Source: Phragmitibacter flavus | GTDB lineage: Bacteria > Verrucomicrobiota > Verrucomicrobiia > Verrucomicrobiales > Verrucomicrobiaceae | Direction of reading: 5' to 3' | Assembly: GCF_005780165.1 (NCBI RefSeq) | Contig: NZ_VAUV01000009.1 | Span: 186,001 to 250,000, forward strand | DNA length: 64,000 nt | Part shown: positions 1 to 9,073 of the stretch, piece by piece | How the letters are laid out: the number at the start of each line of letters is the position of its first letter | Position numbering within the stretch: position 1 is the first letter of the stretch | Program-made: the position numbers and the translations under genes | The notes under the pieces: generated by a model | What the model saw: the letters and a program-made list of their open reading frames with translations, nothing else | The model's database searches: none | What the model was told of the DNA's origin: nothing

Positions 1-21
1 TCAGTAAGATGTCAGATTGGG

Positions 22-1476
22 CTAGGCCACTTTAACTTTTCCAGCTTCAATCTCCAGCTCATGCACCCCTTTTTCGTGGTGATCATTCGCATGGGGATCG
101 GCTTGTGGGAGGATCGCCTTCACTTCGCCAATCGCAATGACCGGCAGGAAGCGGAGGAACAACAAAAACAGCGTCATAAACAATCCAAAGGTGCCGATGA
201 AGGTCCAGTTATCCACCCAGGTCGCATCATAAGTTCTCCACGATCCAGGCATAAAGTGACGCTCAAGGGTAGTCACAATGATGACATAACGTTCATACCA
301 CATCCCGGCATTGACGAACATGCAGACCACCATCACCACGATCAGGTTTTTGCGGCACCACTTGAACCAGAACAGCTGCGGGAAAATCACGTTGAAGATG
401 AACATGCAGTAGAAATACCAGACCGAAGGACCATGCATGGTGCGCATCAGGAAAACCTGCCCTTCATAAGCATTGCCGCTGTAGAAGGCCATGAAGAACT
501 CCATGCAATACCCATAGCCAACAATGGTGCCGGTCAGCAGGATGATTTTCGCCATGTTGTCAATGTGCTTGGCGGTGATCAGATCATGCAAGCCATAGAT
601 GGCGCGAACCGGAATCATCAACGTCAACACCATCGCAAATCCGCCGAAAATGGCTCCCGCCACAAAGTAAGGCGGAAAGATCGTGGTATGCCATCCGGGA
701 ACCACCGACGTCGCAAAGTCAAAGGACACTACCGAGTGAACCGAGAGCACCAGCGGAGTGGAAAGAGCCGCCAACAAAAGGTAGGCCATCTCGTAATGGT
801 TCCATTGACGGTTGCCACCGCGCCAGCCGAGGGAGAACAGACCGTAAAGGGTTTTGCGCAGACCGTTTTTGCAGCGGTCACGAAGGGTGGCCAAGTCAGG
901 AATCAGACCGATATACCAGAACATCAACGACACGGTGAAGTAAGTCGACACCGCGAAAACGTCCCAGAGCAGCGGCGACTTGAAGTTCTGCCAGATGGCG
1001 TTGGCATTCGGCACCGGAGCGAGGAACCACACCATCCAAACCCGGCCCACGTGAAACGCCGGGAACAAACCGGCGCAAACCACCGCGAAGATGGTCATCG
1101 CCTCAGCCGCGCGGTTGACCGCCGTGCGCCATTTCTGACGCGTGAGGAAAAGAATCGCGGAAATCAAGGTTCCCGCGTGACCGATACCGATCCAGAAAAC
1201 GAAGTTGGTGATGTCCCAAGCCCATGCCACCGGCTGTTTCTGGCCCCAAACTCCGACACCGGTCGAGATGAGATAGACGAAACAAAACACCGTCACACCG
1301 GCGAGCAACACCGACGGGACAAACAGCCACCACCAAAGGGCGGGCTGACGGTTCTCCACAATCCCGCACACCCGTTCGGTGATCCAGTTGTAGCTGCGAT
1401 TGTTCGAAACCAACGGCTCGCGATCAAGAATGCGCGGCTGATCTGGTGGAGAAGTGGCGGTCGCGGTATCGGACAT
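22..1476 (-). CDS. actC: Alternative complex III subunit ActC (NrfD/PsrC-like membrane quinol-binding protein)
   Basis: Polytopic membrane protein of the NrfD/PsrC family, the quinol-oxidising membrane subunit of alternative complex III, which passes electrons from menaquinol to cytochrome c or a terminal oxidase. About ten hydrophobic segments are visible, starting near residue 50 ([20 protein letters not shown]). Length (484 aa) fits ActC. It follows actB by about 10 nt in the order actA-actB-actC, typical of ACIII operons; actD and later genes should lie beyond the left edge. An in-frame TTG two codons upstream (1482) is possible, but ATG at 1476 is preferred. The family call is firm; the physiological partner oxidase is not visible here. 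Confidence 0.93.
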   Translation of the reverse strand: MSDTATATSPPDQPRILDREPLVSNNRSYNWITERVCGIVENRQPALWWWLFVPSVLLAGVTVFCFVYLISTGVGVWGQKQPVAWAWDITNFVFWIGIGHAGTLISAILFLTRQKWRTAVNRAAEAMTIFAVVCAGLFPAFHVGRVWMVWFLAPVPNANAIWQNFKSPLLWDVFAVSTYFTVSLMFWYIGLIPDLATLRDRCKNGLRKTLYGLFSLGWRGGNRQWNHYEMAYLLLAALSTPLVLSVHSVVSFDFATSVVPGWHTTIFPPYFVAGAIFGGFAMVLTLMIPVRAIYGLHDLITAKHIDNMAKIILLTGTIVGYGYCMEFFMAFYSGNAYEGQVFLMRTMHGPSVWYFYCMFIFNVIFPQLFWFKWCRKNLIVVMVVCMFVNAGMWYERYVIIVTTLERHFMPGSWRTYDATWVDNWTFIGTFGLFMTLFLLFLRFLPVIAIGEVKAILPQADPHANDHHEKGVHELEIEAGKVKVA

Positions 1477-1486
1477 GGTCAATCAA

Positions 1487-4400
1487 TCAAAAGGAGTTCT
1501 TCATGCTGGTTGAACCACCAGTGGGAACGATGCGATCTTTCTCAAAAGGCAACATTTCCTGGTTCACGTTGCGGATGCGGGCAAGATAACTGGTGCGCGG
1601 CCTGGTGCCGATGTATTTAAGCAGGTCGTAATTGCGCGGGCTGTTTTTGGCTTCGACGATCTTGGCGTCTGGATTGGCCAAGTCACCAAAAATCACGGCG
1701 TCAGCAGAGCAGGAAGCCTGACAGGCCACCTTGATCATTCCGTCCTTCACACGAAGTTCATCAGGATTATCGCGGGCTTTGGCACGCTGACGGATTTTTG
1801 CTTCTTCAAGCCGCTGCACACAATACGTGCACTTCTCGATCACTCCGCGCATGCGCACCGTGACGTTTGGGTTTTTCTGGAGCTGGATGACTTCTTGGGG
1901 CTTTTTCTCGCCCAGAGGACCGGCATAGAGGTTGCCCGTCGTGATGCCCACCACCTTGGTTTCGGTGAAAGGATTGCGCTTGTTCCAATCGAAGAAGTTA
2001 AATCGACGTGCGGTGTAAGGACAGTTGTTGGCGCAATAACGGGTGCCGATGCAGCGATTGTAAGCCATCGCGTTGAGGCCGTCTTCGGTATGCACCGTGG
2101 CATTGACCGGGCAAACCGTCTCACAGGGAGCCGATTCACATTGCTGGCAGGCCACCGGCTGACTCACCATCGAAGGGTTGTCGAGTTCGCTCATGTCGGG
2201 CTCCGACCTCACACCATCCGAAGTGGCAAAATACCGGTCCATACGGATCCAGTGCATGATGCGACCTTTGCGGACCTGGTCTTTGCCCACCACTGGGATG
2301 TTGTTTTCACTCTGACAGGCCACCGCACAGGCTGAACAACCCAGGCATTTGCTGAGGTCAATGACCATGCCCCATTGGTGTTCGTTTTCGTAGTCAAAAC
2401 CTTCAGGATTCTCTTCCGACTTCCGTCCCATCCGGCCTTTGTAAAGCGAGATGTTTGGTGGAATGTGGGAATCCATGCCCTGAGTCTGGGCAAAATCAGG
2501 ATCGCCTTCAAATTTGTCCAAGGTGCCTTCGCGAACCAGCGCGCGGCCTTCCATCGTGTAATTTTCCTGGGCGTTGGCCAGCTCGTAGTGTCCACCAGCA
2601 TTGGTCAATTGGGCTCCCGTCAGCACAAACTCATTCACGCCACTGCGCAACAGATAGCCATTGAATCCACGCTGTTCACCAATGACACTGCCGACGTTTT
2701 TCTGACCGTAGCCAAGCGGGATGGTGACCGAATCATGCGCGTGCCCAGGGCACTGGAACGCAGGAAGCGTCAAAGTTTTGTCACCAACGGTCACCGTCAC
2801 GGTGTCGCCGTCTTTCTTCAGTCCAAGGGAGGCGAAAGTGCGGGGACTGATCCACGCGGCGTTGTCCCAAGTCAACTTGGTGATCGGATCGGGAGCTTCA
2901 TGAAGCCATGGGTTGTCGATATATCGACCGTCCCACATGTTCGCCGAAGGAGCCAGCACCACCTCCACCCCGCCGGGTTTGGCCGCAGATGGCATCGGTG
3001 CTTTAGCCACGAGTCCGGCAAGCGCGCCGACATTAAACATGGCACCAGCGATCGCATAAGCCGAGTTCTTCAAAAATCCGTCACGCAATACATGGTTCCA
3101 TGACTCTTCATTCCATCCGCCAGCCAGCGCAGCAAAGCTCGCCTTGACCGCTTCATAAGCAGGATCAGCTTGAGGAGGAGCCAATGGAGCAGGCGCTCCT
3201 TCAGCAGACTCTTCCGCCGGAGGCTCAGGACTGAGACGTTTGCGACCCGCCAGGGCAAGGAGCAGATCGTTTTCTGAAATTCCGCCAAAGAGCGGGCTGA
3301 TCATCGGTTGAACGATGCTGTAAGTGCCATCGATCTGACGCACATCACCCCAAGACTCAAGATAAGTCGTGGCGGGAAGGGTCCACTGCGCAAAATGTCC
3401 GGTGCGGTTCGGGCGAAGCGCCAGCTGAACGATGCGTGGTTTCGCTTCTCTCACAGCGGCTTCAAACCCAGGAAGGTCATAAGCCGGATCGCTCTCAGCG
3501 GTGACAAAAAGATAGCCAATTTTCTTGGCTTTGATTTCCGCCAGGAGTTCGTCGGCACCGGCATACTCATCCGCGCCGGTTTGCAACAGTTCAAGCGTGG
3601 TGCCGAGGGCACCGAGCGTTTGATTGAGCGCCAGCACCAAACCTTGAACGGCTTCGCTTTGACGAGGACCGGCAAAAACCAGGGACTTGCCGCGATTGGC
3701 CACCAGATCTTTGGCCGCCGTGGCGAGCCACTCACGCAGACCAATGTCAACACTGCCCGCAAGACCTGCCGCCGCCTGCTGAAGCGCGGCGTCACCAGCA
3801 AGTTTGCCAACTTCCTCGGCCAAAATGGCCGCCGCGACGGGAATCAAACTGGCCGCTAGCGGCTTGCGATGGTCCGACATTCCACCGGTCAGGGTGTAGC
3901 GGTTCTCCACCACGTAAAGACGGTTCATCTTGTCCTTCGCAGGATCAACTGGAGCCCGCATGGACATGAAATCCTTCACCAAAAGCTCGGAGTCGGCGTC
4001 AAGACCAAGGAAATCACTATCAAGAGCGAACACGCGTTCGGCCTTTGCAAGGCGAGGAACCACGGTGACTCCAGGCCCCACCAACGCCTTCAGGGCGGCA
4101 GCCTGCTGACCACGGTGCAGCGGCTCATAAGCATACACCTTCGCCTTGGGCAAACGTGCTGCGACCTCTTTCAACAAAGCTGAACGGGTCGGAGACGTGT
4201 TGGGCGACATCAAGATCGCCACGCCTTCACCGCCATCCTTCTCCCAGATCATGTGATCCCAAGCACGAAGTTTTTTATCGAACGCCTTCCACGAAGACAC
4301 CTTGCCCTTGGCCTGCACTTCTTTAACGCGGTCCGGATTGTAAAGCTCAAGCACCGAAGCCTGCGCAAAGACATCGAGCCCGCCGCCACTGGGGTGAAGA

Positions 4401-4783
4401 GGGTTGCCCTGCAAGTGGGTCGGACGTCCTTCATGCGTCACCACCACCATCGGCGTCGCTCCACCGGAACGAGGCATGGCGGTCGCATAAAGCAAAGGCT
4501 TGCCAGGAATGATCCATTCAACGTGGTCGGTGAATGGCAGGATTTTCTGCAACGGACGACGGCAACTGGTGAGCGTCAATCCCGCCAAGGCGGCTGCGCC
4601 ACCCATGATCTTCATGAACTGGCGACGTGAGCTTTCACGCTCATCTTCCGAAATGAAATTGATGGAAGGATCGAACTCGCGACCAAGCCTCTCCTTGAAT
4701 TCCGGCGTGTCATGATATTCACCGAGGCTCCGCCAGTAGCGGCGCTCGGACTTGACTTCGGGATGTTGCCAGATGCGTTTCAT
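1487..4783 (-). CDS. actB: Alternative complex III subunit ActB (fused molybdopterin-oxidoreductase-like and iron-sulfur subunit)
   Basis: 1098-residue ActB: an N-terminal molybdopterin-oxidoreductase-like half without obvious catalytic function, fused to a C-terminal four-cluster ferredoxin half. Near residue 50 there is a Tat-like signal (SSRRQFMKIMGGAAALAG) followed by a Cys, matching the TAT-variant-translocated family and suggesting periplasmic export. Cysteine motifs in the last 300 residues include CLGCSACAVAC, CQQCESAPCETVCP, CIGTRYCANNCP, CTYC and CQASC, enough for 3Fe-4S and 4Fe-4S clusters that wire quinol oxidation to the haem subunit. It lies between actA (48 nt upstream) and actC. 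Length and architecture are as expected. Confidence 0.95.
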   Translation of the reverse strand: MKRIWQHPEVKSERRYWRSLGEYHDTPEFKERLGREFDPSINFISEDERESSRRQFMKIMGGAAALAGLTLTSCRRPLQKILPFTDHVEWIIPGKPLLYATAMPRSGGATPMVVVTHEGRPTHLQGNPLHPSGGGLDVFAQASVLELYNPDRVKEVQAKGKVSSWKAFDKKLRAWDHMIWEKDGGEGVAILMSPNTSPTRSALLKEVAARLPKAKVYAYEPLHRGQQAAALKALVGPGVTVVPRLAKAERVFALDSDFLGLDADSELLVKDFMSMRAPVDPAKDKMNRLYVVENRYTLTGGMSDHRKPLAASLIPVAAAILAEEVGKLAGDAALQQAAAGLAGSVDIGLREWLATAAKDLVANRGKSLVFAGPRQSEAVQGLVLALNQTLGALGTTLELLQTGADEYAGADELLAEIKAKKIGYLFVTAESDPAYDLPGFEAAVREAKPRIVQLALRPNRTGHFAQWTLPATTYLESWGDVRQIDGTYSIVQPMISPLFGGISENDLLLALAGRKRLSPEPPAEESAEGAPAPLAPPQADPAYEAVKASFAALAGGWNEESWNHVLRDGFLKNSAYAIAGAMFNVGALAGLVAKAPMPSAAKPGGVEVVLAPSANMWDGRYIDNPWLHEAPDPITKLTWDNAAWISPRTFASLGLKKDGDTVTVTVGDKTLTLPAFQCPGHAHDSVTIPLGYGQKNVGSVIGEQRGFNGYLLRSGVNEFVLTGAQLTNAGGHYELANAQENYTMEGRALVREGTLDKFEGDPDFAQTQGMDSHIPPNISLYKGRMGRKSEENPEGFDYENEHQWGMVIDLSKCLGCSACAVACQSENNIPVVGKDQVRKGRIMHWIRMDRYFATSDGVRSEPDMSELDNPSMVSQPVACQQCESAPCETVCPVNATVHTEDGLNAMAYNRCIGTRYCANNCPYTARRFNFFDWNKRNPFTETKVVGITTGNLYAGPLGEKKPQEVIQLQKNPNVTVRMRGVIEKCTYCVQRLEEAKIRQRAKARDNPDELRVKDGMIKVACQASCSADAVIFGDLANPDAKIVEAKNSPRNYDLLKYIGTRPRTSYLARIRNVNQEMLPFEKDRIVPTGGSTSMKNSF

Positions 4784-4831
4784 GCTTCAGCTCAGGGAGG
4801 CGCTCTTCAAAAGAAAAAGAAAAAAGGTGGT

Positions 4832-5641
4832 TTAGCGATGGCAGGCAGTGCAGTCTTCAGGAGGAGTGATGTGCCAGCGGGCTTTGATTTGGCAACCCAC
4901 TTCGGTCTGGGTCATCTTTGGGCCATAAGCTTTTTCGGCAATGCTGATCAGCGACTGCAAATCCGTTGGCTTGGCCTCTTCCTTGGCACCAATCGTCTCC
5001 GCCAACTGCTCTAGCGTCGCCCCCTTGGCCACCATTTTGCCGTAAAAATCTTCGCGGGAAAGCTGCTCAGGCTTGTAGTTAAGATTGGTGATCTGATCCA
5101 GCGGACGCAACGAATCCTCAGGCTTGCGGTGACAGTCAAGACACCAGCCCATGCTGTGCGGCTCCGCATGTTTGACCACCTCCATGTCATTGACCTGACC
5201 ATGACAACTCACACAGGAAACCCCACGGTTGATGTGAACGCTGTGATTAAAATAGACGTAGTCAGGTGCCTTATGAATTTTGATCCACTCCAAAGGCTTG
5301 CCAGTTTCCTTGGCCTCACGCACGGCAGCAAGCTTCACGCTGTCTTTTTTCACCTGTCCTTTGTCAGGACCATGGCAGTTGTAGCAGGTCTCATTGGTCG
5401 GCACATTGGCGTGACTGGACGATTCCACATAGGAATGGCAATAACGACAGTCGAGACCAAGCTCTCCCACGTGTTGCCTGTGTGAAAACGCCACCGGTTG
5501 AGTCGGCTCATAGCCCACCCTCGTGTATTTCGGCGTAAAATAGTAACTGGCTGCGGCTCCCGCGCCCACTGCCACAAATCCCAGACAAACCGCTATTTTC
5601 AGCGGAAGCCAGTTGATCCATCGAGGGAAATAATTGCCCAT
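4832..5641 (-). CDS. actA: Alternative complex III pentahaem cytochrome c subunit ActA
   Basis: 269-residue membrane-anchored multihaem cytochrome. One N-terminal transmembrane segment (about residues 13-35) precedes five CxxCH haem sites: CRYCH, CYNCH, CVSCH, CLDCH and, at the extreme C-terminus, CTACH. This matches pentahaem ActA, which relays electrons out of the Fe-S chain of ActB. It is the first gene of the operon; the start ATG at 5641 lies 19 nt from a perfect palindrome and about 40 nt from a plausible transcription start, so the leader is short. Confidence 0.94.
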   Translation of the reverse strand: MGNYFPRWINWLPLKIAVCLGFVAVGAGAAASYYFTPKYTRVGYEPTQPVAFSHRQHVGELGLDCRYCHSYVESSSHANVPTNETCYNCHGPDKGQVKKDSVKLAAVREAKETGKPLEWIKIHKAPDYVYFNHSVHINRGVSCVSCHGQVNDMEVVKHAEPHSMGWCLDCHRKPEDSLRPLDQITNLNYKPEQLSREDFYGKMVAKGATLEQLAETIGAKEEAKPTDLQSLISIAEKAYGPKMTQTEVGCQIKARWHITPPEDCTACHR

Positions 5642-5659
5642 AAAGTCAGTTGAACTACG

Positions 5660-5679
5660 CTTGTGAAAAATTTCACAAG
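5660..5679. promoter_or_regulatory. Palindromic operator in front of actABC, CRP/FNR-type
   Basis: A perfect 20-bp palindrome with 9-bp arms around AA (CTTGTGAAA / TTTCACAAG). Its core is TGTGA-N6-TCACA, the consensus spacing of CRP-family sites. It falls at about +1 to +20 relative to the predicted act promoter, a position that would favour repression. The palindrome is seen directly; the regulator is inferred, and none is encoded in this window. Confidence 0.6.
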
Positions 5680-5686
5680 GGGCCTC

Positions 5687-5714
5687 ATTGTAGATTTACC
5701 CCCGTGGTTTGCAA
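5687..5714 (-). promoter_or_regulatory. Predicted sigma70-like promoter of actABC
   Basis: On the minus strand, TTGCAA (5709-5714) is separated by 16 nt from TACAAT (5687-5692). Transcription would start near 5680, at the edge of the palindrome and about 40 nt before the actA start codon. Prediction from sequence only. Confidence 0.4.
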
Positions 5715-6139
5715 CCGTGTATTGCAGATTTTTTTGAACTTTTCATCTGATTTCTTTGTCTGTGGACGTTTCGTCACACCACCCGGTGGAGAAAGCCCCG
5801 CTAAAGTCGTGTTCGAGGCAGAATTCAGGCCAAGGGGAATGCCATTTCAGACGATTCCTGACGCCATTTTTGGCCAGCAATTATTGGAATTCTCATGGAA
5901 TGCCTTTCTCCGCGTTGGGTGGAACTGCGATGTGCGACAGAGCTGGCGACCTCTTCTCAAGCGTATCGCATTGGATGCGGCAACCCGCGCCTCTGGCATG
6001 ATTTGTGCATCTCACCACGCCAGTCATTCAAGCGCTGCGCTTCTTTCCAAAAGGTGATCCCAACGGGTCGGCTCACCTTTTCGTCACAGCGAAATCGGTT
6101 GACCCAAAGCCATTCCTATTCGAGAACGTTTTCCCAGCT
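5715..6139. other. Divergent intergenic region between actA and the HNH gene
   Basis: About 425 bp without a convincing gene. Short open frames cross it but have no family resemblance or ribosome-binding site. It should hold the promoter of the rightward HNH gene; I see no strong -35/-10 pair for that strand. Confidence 0.4.
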
Positions 6140-6721
6140 ATGAGCGACGTGCTTCATAAGACGACTGTGCTGGTGCTGAACCGCAACTGGCAGGCCATCG
6201 ACGTCAAGTCCCCAGCAGACGCCTTCTGCATGATGGCCGCTGGAACCGCCACCGCTCTCTCCATCGGCGAGGAAGGTGAGATGTTCCCCGAAAAATGGGA
6301 CAAATGGTTTGCCCTTCCGGTTCGCGACAGCGACAACTTCGTGCGCACCGTGCACGGTCCCGTGCGCGTGCCGACGGTCATCGTCCTCGCCAAGTATGAC
6401 AAGGTGCCCCGCCGCCGTCCCAAACTCAGCGGACGCGGCATCTGGGAACGCGATGGCGGCGTCTGCCAATATACCGGACGCAAACTCGCCCGTGACGAAG
6501 GCAACATTGATCACGTGGTGCCCCGCTCCCGTGGCGGCAAAACCACCTGGGACAACTGCGTGCTCGCCGACAAACGCGTCAACAGCCGCAAAGCCGACAA
6601 ACTTCCCGACGAAGCCGGCCTCAAACTGCAGCGCAAACCCGCCGTGCCCCGCGACATGCCTTCCACCTATTATATTCGCAACGTCTACGGCGTGGCGGAC
6701 TGGGACATGTTCCTCGGGTAG
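6140..6721 (+). CDS. HNH endonuclease family protein
   Basis: 193-residue protein with an HNH nuclease fold. An N-terminal segment (VLVLNRNWQAIDVKSPADAF) typical of this bacterial HNH subfamily is followed by the nuclease core near residues 110-150: CQYTGRKL, then IDHVVPRSRGG with the catalytic His, then WDNCVLAD. Only some of the usual zinc cysteines are present. The start MSDVLHK is chosen because it matches relatives; an upstream in-frame ATG at 6005 would add an unlikely 45-residue tail. A secreted nuclease follows after 14 nt. These stand-alone HNH proteins are common in Verrucomicrobiota and Planctomycetota; their biological role is unclear. Confidence 0.85.
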   Translation: MSDVLHKTTVLVLNRNWQAIDVKSPADAFCMMAAGTATALSIGEEGEMFPEKWDKWFALPVRDSDNFVRTVHGPVRVPTVIVLAKYDKVPRRRPKLSGRGIWERDGGVCQYTGRKLARDEGNIDHVVPRSRGGKTTWDNCVLADKRVNSRKADKLPDEAGLKLQRKPAVPRDMPSTYYIRNVYGVADWDMFLG

Positions 6722-6735
6722 TCGAGGAATCATCC

Positions 6736-7908
6736 ATGATCATCCTCCGGATCCCGTCATTTGTTGTAGCGCTTGTTTTTGCCAGTGGCATTTGCTCCGC
6801 TCAGGTGCAAACGCCGGAAGGTTTTGAGAAGCGGACCTTTACCGAACTCAATCAGAATTACTGGCACAGCGCCGATACCTTCTCGCTGAAGGTAAACATC
6901 AAAAACGGCACACGCAGCCAGCATTTCCGACTGCACGGCGTCAACAGTCCCGAGCCCGACGATCAGCGCGAAGCAGAACTGACCGCCGACTCCGCCCGCT
7001 TCCGACTCTCTACAGAACAAATCCTCCTTTGGGGTGATCACGCCAAACAAGCCGTTCGCCGCACCCTGCAAGACGGTGGCACGATCTACACCAAGCGCGT
7101 CCCCGCCGGTGAAATTCAGGACCGTCGCTACGTCTACGCCATCGTCCTCGACTCCAAGGGTCGCGATCTCGCCGGACTGCTGATTGAAGCCGGACTCGCC
7201 GCGTATGATCCCGATGCATCGCCCCTCACCTCATCAGTGACCGCTCTTCCGCGCAGTCATGAGGTCGCCATCCGCAGCCGCCGTGGCATCTGGGCGCATG
7301 CCCGTGCCGCGATCCCCGCACTGCCGGTCAAACCCCAACCCGGTGCTTCCGCCGCCGTCCTTGATCCCCTTCCCGAGTTGGACGGCAAACCATGGATCGT
7401 CTACGAAGACGGCAAACTCGCTGAAGACTACTACTCCGGTGACGGCGACAGCTTTGCCCTCACCTCCAAGTCGCCGCAGTCCCAGCGTTCCAGCACCCAG
7501 GTGTGGCGACTCTACGCCATCGATTGCCCCGAAAGCGACAATCAAATCCCTGAGCGCGTCCAATCCCAAGCCAGGCATTTCGGAGTCTCTACCGCCACCG
7601 TCATGAACTACGGAAAACGATCCGCCACCTTCGCCCAGAGATTCCTCGCCCAAGGTCCCGCCACCGTTTACACCGTTCGCGAAGACGCTCGTGGAGCCAG
7701 CTCCAAAAAACGCTATTACGCGCTGGTTCGTGTGAATGGTCAGGACCTTGGCCTTGCCCTGGTTCGAGAAGGACTTGCGCTATCCGGCTCGATGCCCCTG
7801 CCTGGCAAAAGTCGCGATGCGTTGCGGTTCCGCCAACTTCTCGACAAAGCCGAAAGCGAAGCGAAAGCCGCCCGGCGTGGCATCTGGCAATCTTCGAGTC
7901 AACGATAG
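6736..7908 (+). CDS. Secreted protein with two staphylococcal-nuclease-like domains
   Basis: 390 residues beginning with a signal peptide (cleavage after about residue 22, FASGICSAQ). Two SNase-like (thermonuclease) domains are visible, about 40-195 and 225-388. The second carries DGDSF, RLYAIDCPESD and a GLAL...RGIWQ ending; the first has ADTFSLKV, RLHGVNSPEPDD and ends in SRRGIWAHARA. These match the OB-fold nuclease pattern (active-site Asp/Arg/Glu regions). Export suggests periplasmic or extracellular nucleic-acid degradation. Tandem SNase domains in one secreted bacterial chain are less usual than single ones; the first domain lacks the canonical DGDT and may be degenerate. Confidence 0.8.
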   Translation: MIILRIPSFVVALVFASGICSAQVQTPEGFEKRTFTELNQNYWHSADTFSLKVNIKNGTRSQHFRLHGVNSPEPDDQREAELTADSARFRLSTEQILLWGDHAKQAVRRTLQDGGTIYTKRVPAGEIQDRRYVYAIVLDSKGRDLAGLLIEAGLAAYDPDASPLTSSVTALPRSHEVAIRSRRGIWAHARAAIPALPVKPQPGASAAVLDPLPELDGKPWIVYEDGKLAEDYYSGDGDSFALTSKSPQSQRSSTQVWRLYAIDCPESDNQIPERVQSQARHFGVSTATVMNYGKRSATFAQRFLAQGPATVYTVREDARGASSKKRYYALVRVNGQDLGLALVREGLALSGSMPLPGKSRDALRFRQLLDKAESEAKAARRGIWQSSSQR

Positions 7909-7927
7909 CCGACTTCGCCCTGCATTC

Positions 7928-9052
7928 CTATGCGGCCTGATAGAGAGCCACAAAATCCTGCTCCTCCAACGAGCGCGGATTGAACTTCGCCGTCCATTGC
8001 GTTGCGGCCTGAGCCGCCAGTTTGCCGATGTTCTCACGGGGAACTTCAAGTGACGCCAAATCTGTCGCCAGTCCGGCCTCGGCCAGTTGCTCCGTTACCC
8101 AAGCCGCCAGATCTCCCTCAAAATACTCCCGGTAAATCGCCGCAATTTCCGGCAGTTCGCGATTGAACCGGATCACGTGTGGCAGCATCACCCCCACCGC
8201 CTGCCCGTGAATGATGCCATGATTCGCCGTCAGCGGGTTCGCCGTCGAATGTGCTGCCCCAAGCATCGAATTTTCAATCGCCAGACCCGCCAGGGCAGCC
8301 CCAAGTTGCATCTGTCCGCGTGCTTCCAAGTTCATCGGATCCGACAACACCTTGGCAAACCCCGCGCTCAGCAGCCGGAACGACTCCTTCGAATACATGC
8401 ACGAAAGCGGATTCCTCGTCCGGCACACCGCCGTTTCCAGCGCATGGGCAATCGCATCAATGCCGGTCACCGCCGTCACTTTGAATGGTTGGGATACCGT
8501 CAACTGCGGATCAAGGATCGCCACCCTCGCCGCCGCCTTCGCATCGCCACAAGCCATCTTCGCATGCGTCACCTCATCGGAAATCAACGCATAACTCTGC
8601 GCCTCACTCCCCGTTCCCGAAGTCGTGGGAATCGCGATCAAGGGCAGCATCGGCTTGGTCGCCTTGTCATGGCCCCAGTAGTCTTGCATCCGTCCGCCAT
8701 TGGTGAGGATAAAATTGCAGCCCTTCGCCGTGTCCATGCTGCTGCCGCCACCCAGACCAATCAAAAAATCCGCGCCAAACTCGCGCGCCACCGCCACACA
8801 AACATCAACATCGGCTGTGGTTGGATTCTCATGCACCTGATCAAACACCAGACTCTCCACCCCGGCCGCATGCAGAGCCTCCACCGCCAGTCCGGTGTGC
8901 CCCGCCTTCACGATGCCTGCGTCGGACACCACAAGAACCCGTGTGCCGCCATACTCACGAGTCAGCTCACCCACGCGGGCAATGGTCCCATTGCCAAAGA
9001 CAAAGCGGGTGCGCGGTTGATGGTCGAAGGGGGTTAGGATGGGAAACGACAT
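7928..9052 (-). CDS. Iron-containing alcohol dehydrogenase
   Basis: 374-residue group III (iron-dependent) alcohol dehydrogenase. The NAD-binding GGGSSMDTAK motif is at about residue 95, and the Fe-binding region includes DAIAHALETAVCR and the HSTANPLTANHGIIHG stretch with conserved His residues. It would interconvert an alcohol and an aldehyde in the cytoplasm. It is the last of three same-strand genes (AMP-forming enzyme, aldehyde dehydrogenase, this), 21 nt after the aldehyde dehydrogenase, implying a shared pathway between a carboxylate and an alcohol. ATG at 9052 is preferred over an in-frame TTG at 9058. Confidence 0.9.
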   Translation of the reverse strand: MSFPILTPFDHQPRTRFVFGNGTIARVGELTREYGGTRVLVVSDAGIVKAGHTGLAVEALHAAGVESLVFDQVHENPTTADVDVCVAVAREFGADFLIGLGGGSSMDTAKGCNFILTNGGRMQDYWGHDKATKPMLPLIAIPTTSGTGSEAQSYALISDEVTHAKMACGDAKAAARVAILDPQLTVSQPFKVTAVTGIDAIAHALETAVCRTRNPLSCMYSKESFRLLSAGFAKVLSDPMNLEARGQMQLGAALAGLAIENSMLGAAHSTANPLTANHGIIHGQAVGVMLPHVIRFNRELPEIAAIYREYFEGDLAAWVTEQLAEAGLATDLASLEVPRENIGKLAAQAATQWTAKFNPRSLEEQDFVALYQAA

Positions 9053-9073
9053 GATCAAGATTGACAGCGTTGC

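Noticed and set aside
61-1620. 519-codon plus-strand frame opposite actC
   Set aside because: Antisense shadow of an obvious ActC gene; no family signature.
5650-6057. Small gene in the actA-HNH gap
   Set aside because: No ribosome-binding site, no recognisable pattern, and it overlaps the predicted act operator and promoter.
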